Assembly (NCBI GenBank): GCA_964558315.1
Contig: CAZLCL010000031.1
Location: 1-10,041 of the forward strand
Source: MWCM01 sp964558315
GTDB lineage: Bacteria; Patescibacteriota; UBA1384; XYA2-FULL-43-10
DNA: 10,041 bases
Reading direction: 5' to 3'
The notes under the pieces are model-generated. The model saw nothing but the letters and a program-made list of their open reading frames with translations, ran no database searches and was not told the DNA's origin. A program made the translations under genes and the position numbers. Shown here piece after piece: positions 1 through 8,700 of the stretch. Position 1 is the first letter of the stretch. The number at the start of each line of letters is the position of its first letter.

Positions 1-1142
1 TAGAGCCGAAAGAGCTTGTCGGCTATTTTAGAACCACATACGAAAAACTGGCCAAAGATGTAAAAATTGATGGTTTTCGCGCCGGGAAAGCACCTTATAA
101 AATGATTGAAGGGGTAGTCGGATACAACAGATTGTTAGGCGAAGGGTTAGACGAGGCGATAAACATGAGTTATCGGCTGGCCATCGGTCAAGAGAAAATA
201 TATCCTGTTTCCACTCCTAAAGTGGAAATTAAAAAATCTCCCGGTTTTTCTTTGGACGAAACAGCAATCGTGGATAGTTTAGTTTTTGAGATTGAAGTAG
301 ATGTTATGCCCCAAGTAGAATTAAAAGATTTTTCTAAAGCCAAAATTAAGCCTGTTGAGAAAAGAAAAGCGGAGGATAAGGAAGTTGAGAAGATTCTGAA
401 TCAACTTATGAAACAAAAAGCCACTTTTAAAAATCGAGATAATAAAATATTAAAAGGTGACAGAGTTGATATTACCTACGACGGATATATAAAAAATGTA
501 AAAATTGATCGAATGTGTTCAAAAAATCACCCTTTAATCATTGGAGAAGGCACACTAATACCAGGTTTTGAAGACCAGCTTATTGGCATGAAAAAGGGAG
601 AGAAAAAGTCATTTGAAATCAAGTTCCCCAAAGATTATCACGACAAAGAAATTGCTGGAAACTTAGCAAAATTTGAAGTCACTTTAAATGATGCTAAAGA
701 GGTCGTTATGCCGAAACTAGATAAGGATTTTGCTAAACAATTTGGACATCCAAGCATTGAAAAACTTAAGACTGAGATAAAAAAGAGTTTAGAGAAAGAG
801 ATAGAAAAAGAGTATAAAGATAAGGTAGAAACAGCGGTATTAGAAAAGATGCTCGAATACATTAAAACTGAATTGCCGGAAGGTTTAATCGAGCAGGAAG
901 TCGAAAGAATCTTTAGCGCTTATAAAAACCAGATAGAGCAGTATGGAGTTAAGTTCGATCAATATTTGGCAAATTCCAAAAAAACAGAAGATGAACTTAA
1001 AAAAGATATGCGGAAGCAAGCTGAGAAAAATGTCAAGGTTGGGCTTATGCTTGGAAAAATTATTGAACAGCAAAAAATTGATTCTAAAAATGAATCAGCG
1101 GGTAAAAAAGCCTTAGATTATTTAGTATCAAAATTATCATAA
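1..1142 (+). CDS. tig: Trigger factor (ribosome-associated chaperone / peptidyl-prolyl isomerase), 5'-truncated
   Basis: Trigger factor binds the ribosome at the peptide exit tunnel and shields nascent chains in the cytoplasm. The frame is open from the first base (first full codon at 3), giving 379 visible residues. The ATG at 102 is internal, because the ribosome-binding signature G-F-R-x-G-K-x-P is encoded upstream of it at 72-95. Next comes an FKBP-like PPIase domain at about 456-690, beginning GDRVDITYDGY and containing IPGFEDQLIGMKKGE and FPKDYH, which match the family pattern closely. The remainder is a charged, helical C-terminal chaperone domain with the usual YLANSKKTEDELK-like stretch near its end. 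The E. coli protein has 432 residues, so about 30 N-terminal residues are probably missing here and the C-terminal tail is short. The stop is TAA. The ribosome-binding and PPIase signatures make the assignment firm. Confidence 0.96.
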   Translation, partial: EPKELVGYFRTTYEKLAKDVKIDGFRAGKAPYKMIEGVVGYNRLLGEGLDEAINMSYRLAIGQEKIYPVSTPKVEIKKSPGFSLDETAIVDSLVFEIEVDVMPQVELKDFSKAKIKPVEKRKAEDKEVEKILNQLMKQKATFKNRDNKILKGDRVDITYDGYIKNVKIDRMCSKNHPLIIGEGTLIPGFEDQLIGMKKGEKKSFEIKFPKDYHDKEIAGNLAKFEVTLNDAKEVVMPKLDKDFAKQFGHPSIEKLKTEIKKSLEKEIEKEYKDKVETAVLEKMLEYIKTELPEGLIEQEVERIFSAYKNQIEQYGVKFDQYLANSKKTEDELKKDMRKQAEKNVKVGLMLGKIIEQQKIDSKNESAGKKALDYLVSKLS

Positions 1143-1199
1143 GTATATTATGAGGATCCGGCCTTTTAGCTGGACGCGGTATTAAAAACGCGGGGGAAA
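1143..1199 (+). other. Intergenic gap between trigger factor and MFS gene
   Basis: This 57-nt stretch is the only non-coding sequence in the window. It holds a possible hairpin at 1157-1174 (TCCGGC, loop CTTTTA, GCTGGA; six pairs including one G-U) and a repeated ACGCGG at 1174-1179 and 1188-1193. There is no T-tract after the hairpin, so it is not a convincing intrinsic terminator. I see no clear -35/-10 pair, so read-through from tig into the MFS gene is plausible. Confidence 0.5.
1192..1196 (+). promoter_or_regulatory. Possible G-rich ribosome binding site for the MFS gene
   Basis: Five G residues lie three bases upstream of the ATG at 1200. This is the only purine-rich candidate before that start. 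It is closer than usual and lacks the canonical AGGAGG, so the site is weak or atypical. Confidence 0.35.
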
Positions 1200-2462
1200 A
1201 TGGCGAATACTTTTTTGACGGTTTTTAAAAACAAAAATTTTTTAAAGCTGTGGTTGGGGTTAATTACTTCGCAACTGGCTTATAACATTGTTAATTTTAT
1301 TGTTGTATTGCATATTTATGAACTCACTGGTTCGAGCACTTCGATCTCTTTAGTTTTAATTTCATCAGCGATCCCCAGCGTAATATTCGGCTCATTTTCT
1401 GGTGTGATCGCAGATAGAGCTGATTATAAAAAGGTTATGATATATACCTCTTTTTTACGTTTTCTAGCAGTGATAATTTTAATCTTTTCAAAAAATAATT
1501 TGCTCGCTCTTTTAGAGGTAATTTTCTTAATATCTACAATTTCTCAGTTTTTTTCACCAGCCGCCAACTCCTCTATCCCGCTGATTATCAAAGAAAAGAA
1601 GTTGGTTGCGGCAAATTCAGTAATGGTTACTACCTCCTACGCCACAATATTAATTGGCTATAGCATGGCAGGCATATTAATGGGAGTTTTAACCACAAAA
1701 GGAGCTTTATTGTTTAGCGCATTATTATATCTGCTGGCGACATACAGCATCTTTTGTATGAAAAAATACGATCATAAGCCTGTATTAAAAACTACTTTAA
1801 GTAAAGTATCGCACAGCATCGAGCATATCTGGACTCAGACCAGAGATTCCTTTATTCATTTGGGAAAGAACTGTGAAGTTTATTCTCCGATAATAAAACT
1901 GACTTTAGGCTGGGCGATTTTGGGAGCTTTTATAGTTTTGGCACCAGGTTTTGCGGAAAAGGAGATTGGCTTAAATGCCAAGCAGGTGGGTCCATATATA
2001 GTTGCTCCTGCTGGTGTAGGGATGATATTGGGAGCTTACTATCTAAACAAAAAGCGCGATTTGGATTTTCGAAAATATTCAAATTTAGGTATCGCATTTA
2101 CAGGCTTAAGTTTACTGTTGTTTTCAATTTATCGCACTTATCAGGGAAATTTATTTTCGCTACCATTGGCGATAATTTTAATGATTATGATGGGAGTTTC
2201 TAGCTCCATTGTCTATATCTCTTCTCAAACATTACTGCATATGAAAGTAGAGGGGCACATTAGAGGGAGGATTTTTGGAATTACTTCGATGCTAACAAAT
2301 ATTGCAATGTCTATACCGGCAATATTTGCCGGAGGCATATCCGATTTAACCTCACCCTTTGTTTCTATGCTTTTTGTATCGTTAATGGTCGGAATATATG
2401 GTGTTATTACCTATTTTCGTGAAGATTTTGTTAATCAAAGAGGAAGAAAAATTGCAGTTTGA
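1200..2462 (+). CDS. Major facilitator superfamily transporter (MFS_3/EntS-like)
   Basis: This 420-residue inner-membrane protein has many long hydrophobic segments, consistent with the 12-helix MFS fold. It opens in the usual way for the group, with F-L-K-L-W-L-G near residue 14 and a Y-E-L-T-G-S segment at 40-45. Loop 2-3 carries the MFS motif A as G-x3-G-x2-ADRADYKKV at about 64-79. A family-typical F-F-S-P-A-A-N-S-S-I-P segment with downstream A-A-N-S lies at 117-140. The second half has the expected I-R-G-R-I-F-G-I motif near residues 353-360, followed by a late A-G-G-I-S-D-L segment. These features fit multidrug or siderophore-type exporters (PF05977-like), but the substrate cannot be read from sequence. 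The ATG at 1200 gives a normal family N-terminus. The 3' end overlaps the next gene by 11 nt, suggesting co-transcription with the surface-protein genes. Confidence 0.9.
   Translation: MANTFLTVFKNKNFLKLWLGLITSQLAYNIVNFIVVLHIYELTGSSTSISLVLISSAIPSVIFGSFSGVIADRADYKKVMIYTSFLRFLAVIILIFSKNNLLALLEVIFLISTISQFFSPAANSSIPLIIKEKKLVAANSVMVTTSYATILIGYSMAGILMGVLTTKGALLFSALLYLLATYSIFCMKKYDHKPVLKTTLSKVSHSIEHIWTQTRDSFIHLGKNCEVYSPIIKLTLGWAILGAFIVLAPGFAEKEIGLNAKQVGPYIVAPAGVGMILGAYYLNKKRDLDFRKYSNLGIAFTGLSLLLFSIYRTYQGNLFSLPLAIILMIMMGVSSSIVYISSQTLLHMKVEGHIRGRIFGITSMLTNIAMSIPAIFAGGISDLTSPFVSMLFVSLMVGIYGVITYFREDFVNQRGRKIAV
2439..2446 (+). promoter_or_regulatory. Ribosome binding site that decides the TTG start at 2452
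   Basis: AGAGGAAG inside the end of the MFS gene is the best Shine-Dalgarno-like sequence in the window. Its AGGA core (2441-2444) sits 7 nt before the TTG at 2452. The alternative upstream starts in that frame (ATG 2398, GTG 2401, GTG 2419, TTG 2428) lie deeper in the MFS gene, and I saw no comparable site for them. Confidence 0.65.
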
Positions 2463-2778
2463 TTCAATCCATAAAAGAAGCGAAGAAAATAAAAAACCGC
2501 AGAATTTATCACATTTTGCCCAGCAGATGATTTCCCAAGAGCAACATCATTTGCAAATGGCTGAGGAGATTGAGGAGGAAATTCGCAGAATTCAAAATTC
2601 AACAAAAGTATTGTGGCCGATTTTTTCATCAGCACACAATTATATGAGAATGAGGTTTAAATGGTATTATCTCTGGCACATCAATCGAAATTGTTATCAA
2701 CTGCACATTGCGGCTTTTCTACTTATTTTATTAGCTGTAGGTTTTGTAATATTTGATAAATTGTATGAAATTATTTGA
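2452..2778 (+). CDS. Small single-span membrane protein, paralogous to the N-terminus of the downstream giant protein
   Basis: I do not recognise a named family. With a TTG start at 2452 the product has 108 residues. Residues 1-80 are polar and charged, with a probable helix or coiled coil at about 20-50 (Q/E-rich, including EEIEEEIRRIQ). An aromatic stretch follows (HNY at 62-64, F69, W71-Y72, W75-H76), then one hydrophobic segment at about 84-101 and a short polar tail. The layout predicts a cytoplasmic N-terminus anchored by one helix; there is no signal-peptidase-like site. Residues 33-76 align without gaps to residues 30-73 of the next protein with 23 of 44 identical. The gene overlaps the MFS gene by 11 nt and the giant gene by 14 nt. 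Extending to the ATG at 2398 would add 18 residues encoded within the MFS gene, which is less likely. The function is unknown; an anchoring or export-accessory role is inference from the paralogy. Confidence 0.82.
   Translation: MQFDSIHKRSEENKKPQNLSHFAQQMISQEQHHLQMAEEIEEEIRRIQNSTKVLWPIFSSAHNYMRMRFKWYYLWHINRNCYQLHIAAFLLILLAVGFVIFDKLYEII
2548..2679 (+). repeat. Paralogous block, copy 1 (in the 108-aa protein)
   Basis: This segment encodes residues 33-76 of the small protein. It aligns without gaps to 2852-2983, with 23 of 44 residues identical. Shared features are HL, EIE, IQ-x-STKV, a Pro, HNY-x-R, F-x-WY and WH. The DNA has diverged well beyond the protein, so the duplication is not recent. 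Confidence 0.85.
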
Positions 2779-5700
2779 AGATCAAAATTATAAAAAATTT
2801 GCCGAGCAGGAGAAAGCTCAAATTTCAGTTTTAAAGCAGAAAGAGAGTTATCATCTGAATAAAGCAAAAGAGATAGAAGATAAACTTGAAATTATTCAAA
2901 AATCTACCAAGGTCAATATTCCTCAGCTTTCATATCTTCACAATTATTTAAGGGCAAAGTTCGCATGGTATTCTTCTTGGCATTTGCAAAAAAATTCTTC
3001 GACTGTAAATTCGACAAGCGCTTCCGTAATTTCTTTAATTATTGCTGTTGTCTCTGCCCATATTATCTTTAGCCAGTCACTACCAGCTCGCGCAGAGCTA
3101 ACCTCAAACGGAGAAAATTTCTTTTTTAACGGCAGAAATAATCCTGAATTTGTGTTAAATAGCAAAGGCTTAATTACAAGCAATGAGCGGAATAGTGCAA
3201 AAGGCAGGTTATTTTTAAAAGACGGTTGGATATCGGCCTATCTCGATGAAGACAATATTAATTCACCTTCAAAAATTACAATTTCTAACGATGGAGAAAA
3301 GCCAGACATTTTCTATGTATCCGTTGATCAGGGTAATAATTATAAGCCGGGTAAACACAAACTTTCGCTTTTAATTGAAAACAATGGCCAGAATCAATTA
3401 ATTGAAAAGGATTTTATTTGGGGCGGAGTAATTGTAAATTATGACAAACCATATTATCAGCTTGGTCAAGAGGTAAACCTTTATATAAATGTCACCAATG
3501 ACAGTGGTGAGCTTTTTTGTGGCGCAGAAGTGAGTGCGGAAATAACTGACCCCGATGGCGTAAAAACGATGTTAAGCCAAAAACAGGGCGATATTAAATC
3601 AAATGTATCAGCATGTAGTAGAGGGATAAGTGATTTAGGCATGTATTCTGCCAGATTAAAAACAAGCAAATCTGGATCTTACAAGGTAGCAATTTTAACA
3701 AAAACACCATTTGGCGAAAGAAAAGATATTAGCAGTTTCGTGGTAAGAGAGATGGATGAAGTGTCAATTATTAGAAAGACACCTAATGTGGTTGAAACTT
3801 CTCGGGAATATAGCACAGAATTAAATATAATTTCTAATATTAATTATTCGGGTCCGATTCGTGAATATTTGCCTGATGATTTTATAGTATCCGAACAGGA
3901 GGGGATGGATATCAGTTTGGAGGGTGAACAGAAGGTATTGACTTGGGATTACTCCTTAAACAAAGGAGATAGTATGATATTGTCATACAAATTTAAAATC
4001 CCCGATCTAGCTCCGATGAATTATATGGTCGGCCCTTTACAAATTGGTCCTTTAAATGACCAAAATGGTGAAATATCCTCGTCTAACCATATTTATAAAG
4101 AGCCATATTGCTGGGAAGTTGTATCTGAACTAAATGACAGTTTAAAAAACGCTAAATCATTAAGTGAAAAAGATAAATCAGGCACTCTTAGAGCGGGTGA
4201 AGGCGAGGTTGAAATAGCCAGCGATCGAACTGAGTCGTTTAAGGTATTTGATCTTGGGAATAATACATATCGGGTAGGGGGAACGATTGGCGATATTCAC
4301 TACAAAGATAATTTATTAAACGATGACGAAATTTATAAGGAAATTAATTTATCAATTAAAATTAACAACAACAAGAAAGCAAATGATTATGATTATTATG
4401 TTGACGAAAATGGATACAAAATTAAAATATGGAATTCATTACGTAATAATGGCAAAGACATAAATTATGTTGCAAGATTCTTACGGGGAGGGCAGAATAT
4501 ATCAATGGCACCAGTATTGCTGGCATGGCAAAATGAGGCCGGTGAGATTCAAGAAATATCTAGACCAGTTCAAGGGATTATCCCGTTCATAGATAACGAC
4601 AATTACACCATAACTTGGCAGAATGCGTTTGGAGAGGGAATTGATTTTAGATACAATATCTCTTCGGACAAATTCTTTAAAACGGTAATTATTAATGATC
4701 TATCATCTTTACCTAATCCCGCTATTGGAAAAGAGGGATTAAATCTAGTAATTATTATGTCAACTTCTTGGAGTAACGTGAAAACCAGTATCGGTTTTTC
4801 GGATGACATTGATTATCACGGTTTAAGCAACCTGTATGATTATCAAAAAGATAAAACGGAATCAATTAATGAGCCACAAGAATATACTTTTAAAGACAAA
4901 GATCAAAAAAACTTATGGTGGGTGCAAAAACCTATAGCTTGGGATAGTTCGCTACAAAAAAATATTTATCAAATGAATTGGAGTTTAGAAGAGATATCAG
5001 ACGCAAGTTATATGAAACTTGGGATAAGATATGAAGATATCATAACTGGAAATGTAATATATCCGATTTACCTAGATGCATCAATTTCTGAAGAATCTGT
5101 TGTTGGAAGTTCTGATGATGCATACTCTCCTGCAAGCTCTACCGATTGGACTTTAACATCAGCTACACAATATCTAAATAATTCTGCAGATACGCAATAC
5201 AACGGTTTGCGCTGGACATCGGTTCCTATACCACAAGGAGCTGATGTCACAACGGCTACCATTTGTATGGATTGGTATGATGAATCTTCAGACGATCCAA
5301 ACGTCACTATCTATGGAAATGATGTGGATAGCGCAGATACTTTTAGTTCTTCTTCTGATAATTATTCCACTCGTGATAAAACAACTGCTAGCGTGATATG
5401 GAATGCTGACTCTGTGGCCGATTGGGGTGATAGTTCAGACATTTCAGCTGTGATAGACGAAATTGTTTCAAGAGCTGGCTGGTCTTCGGGCAATAATTTG
5501 GCTTTGCTTACGGTGAAAGCTGATACTAATGTTGCAAATTATTATACTTATGATCAAGGGGCCGGCTATGGCGCAAAATTTAATGCTGAATATACAGAGA
5601 TGATTTCAGTAGCCGGAACATGCAAAAAATACGATCAATCAGCGGATTGTGCTGATAGTCAAACAATTAAAGTGGCTGTAAATGGTGTATTGCAAGATGA

Positions 5701-8700
5701 AACGGCATCTACTTCTTCTGGTGCATGGACCATAAATAGTGTTGAGAAACCTTCGACTAATGATGTGATAACGGTTTTTATTGATAATGTAGATGATGAA
5801 TTGGAATCGGTTGCAGTAGCTAAATATGATGGAAGCGGTAATATTTCCGGTATTAATTTGTTTGAAAGGCACTTATCAACCGGTTCAGATGATAATCAAA
5901 CCATCACAAATGCTGATATTTCTCAATATGACAACTCGGCTTCAAGCGATGAGGATATATTTATTGAAGTAGATGCAAACAACGATCTAACTATTCCTGC
6001 CTCATCAACTAGCAGTTATTCAGATCAAGAGATAATTATTAAAGCAAGTAATACCTTTAGGCCAGATTCAACCAGCTCCGGAAATGTATCAACCCCAAAT
6101 ATTGAAATTGTTTCGAGTGCTGTTTTGACTGCCGATGGAAATACCATATCAATAACTGATGACGGAACCCCTTTTGTCAAAACAGGCACATTTAATTACA
6201 ATACCTCAACTTTTAAATATCTTGCTGAAGGAGATACCAATGTTGTTGCTTGTGATTATTATAATTTAGAGATTAAACCTACTGCGGAACAAGGTGGTGG
6301 ATGGAAAGTCGCGACTGCCGATGACTCGAGTTATAACGGGGTGTATATGCCAGCTGGCACAGTTAACGGTGAAACATATTATACTTATCAGAGCAGTTCG
6401 GGATTAAGGTATCTTTATAGTGCAACAAACCCTATCGGCTCGGATGTTTGGAGGCTTAATACAGCGACTCATGATGATGAATATCCTCCGACATCTGATG
6501 CATATTACAGCGATTTTATGGAGGCATTGCCTGCTAATGATTGGAGTGCAGGAACAGCTACTCCTCCAGCACCGGTATTGTCTGCCGGCACGTTACCTTA
6601 TACTTTTACTTTTGGTTCCGGGACGATAAATGTAATAAATAATTTTACTAACGGCGATGGAACAAATGGCGCAGAAAGTAATGCAGACACAAATGATACT
6701 ATAGTTAACATTGACGGAAATTTTTCCAATGCCGCTAAATCAATCTATATAGCTTCAAATTCTGCGGCTTTTTCGGTAGCTAAAGATTTTACAAATAACT
6801 CTTCAGCCTTTTATACTCACTCTGATGGGACGTTAACACTTGATGGGCAAAGCACACAAAGTATAACTTACGGTGGAAGCGAATATTACAATATCATAAT
6901 TAGTAACACCAGTGCCGAAGTATCTCAAGCCGATGCTTCTAATATCTCTGCCACACTAACATTAAATTCCAACTCACAATATGACATAAATGGACAAAAT
7001 ATTTCTTTAACGACATTAAGCAATTCGGGAACTTTTCGTTTGCAAGGTGGTGAAACAACTGTGACTATTACCAACAAAGATACAGATAGTGGCACTGTGG
7101 AATACGACGGTAGCGGCACATACTCATCATTATTATATGGCGACGGCTATAATAATTTGCTTTTTTCGGGCACTGGGACATATACTATCGCATCAAGTTG
7201 CGTTGTTGCAGGAGATACAACAATAAACGGTTCTAGCGTAAATTTGGGCAATAACACTGTTACTTTATCTACGAGTGGAGTTTTTAACTTAGATTCAGGT
7301 GCTTTTACTATAGCTAATCAAGGTAGTGGTCGCACCAAGAATACTGCAAATGGTTATGACCAAAGCGGAGGAACATATACGGTAGGACAATATGCGTATA
7401 GCGATATTAATGGTAATTACAGCGTAAGTGGGGGCACATTTACGCATTCTTCTTATGGCAGATTATATATCTCTGGAGATTACTCCTTCGCCAGTGCCAC
7501 ATTTACTAAAGGCACATATATGTATACATATTTCGATGGTGATAGTAATTCAGCCATTAATTCAGCTCCGGATTATTTTCAAGGCACAACTTATCTAAAT
7601 AAGGGGGCGGCCTATACATTAACTTTAAACGATGATGTATCTTTATACAGTTTTACTCGCACTAGTGGAGAAATAAACTCAAACGATCAGACCATTACTG
7701 TTTTAGGTTCCGCTTCGAGCTTTAAAATGTATGACAAAAGCATTGACAATATAGTTATTGACAACACAATATATATTGAGACTCCTTTGACTGTAACTGA
7801 TTCTTTTACGGTGAATAGCAGTGATACGGCGATTGTAACCGGAAGTGGCACGGTAGTGACCTTAACCGATACGGCTCGTTTGACATTAAATGGAACCATA
7901 CAGACTTATTATACATCCAACGGTTACTATGTGTTCCAAGATGACGCGGCTACAAATTTCCCCCTAACTGGAACGGTAGATGGGGTGGTAAAATTTGAGA
8001 CATTATCTAAAAATATCTCAATCCCAGCTAGAACTTATAAGTGCCGAGTTGAAGTAGTAAATAATTCATCTTTAGATTATTCCGCCACATTGGCCACAGA
8101 TGCAAGCCAGAGTATAACAATCGGTGGATCAACATTAAATAACTCTTACGATTCTGGCTTAATGATTGCGGCAAACGGCGATGGTGATATAACGTTGGAT
8201 GCTAACACTTACGATCCTAATCTTACCATAACCAATGTCAACAACACTAAAACAACCGCCGATATAGATTTTATAGGTTCTGGATCGGGCACAGAAATTA
8301 TCAATGCCGGAAGTGGTTCTTGGGATACGAAAGGAGATATTGTTTTCACTGACGGGACGTTTAATCACAACTCGGGGAGTATTACATTATCTGGCACCGG
8401 TTCTCAAGCACAATCCATTACTTCTGCTTCCCAATCTTTAAACAACCTAACTATCACCAACGCCTCAAGCGGAGGAGTAACCTTTGCCGACTCAGCTACC
8501 GTTAGTGGCACTTTTACTGCTATTACGGCCTCTTCGGTCATTACTTTTAATGCTGGTTCTACTTATGCTTTTGCTAATATTAATATTAATGGCCAAGCTA
8601 GTGAAACAAAAATAACTTTAAAATCATCTACCCCAGACACTCAATGGTTCTTTAATGTTTCACAAGCTTCACCAGAAGCTAGTTATGTTACAGTTAGTGA

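Noticed and set aside
638..862. Minus-strand frames at 638-862 and 885-1073
   Set aside because: They are antisense to well-conserved trigger factor sequence.
1120..1150. Promoter for the MFS gene (TATATT near 1144)
   Set aside because: A TATATT can be read, but no credible -35 element lies 16-18 nt upstream, and such AT-rich hexamers are expected by chance here.
1157..1174. Intrinsic terminator after trigger factor
   Set aside because: The hairpin is short with one G-U pair and is followed by GC-rich sequence, not a T-tract.
6420..6629. 69-aa plus-strand frame
   Set aside because: It is out of phase within the giant gene, has no domain pattern, and sits in a region where frame 2 is clearly coding.
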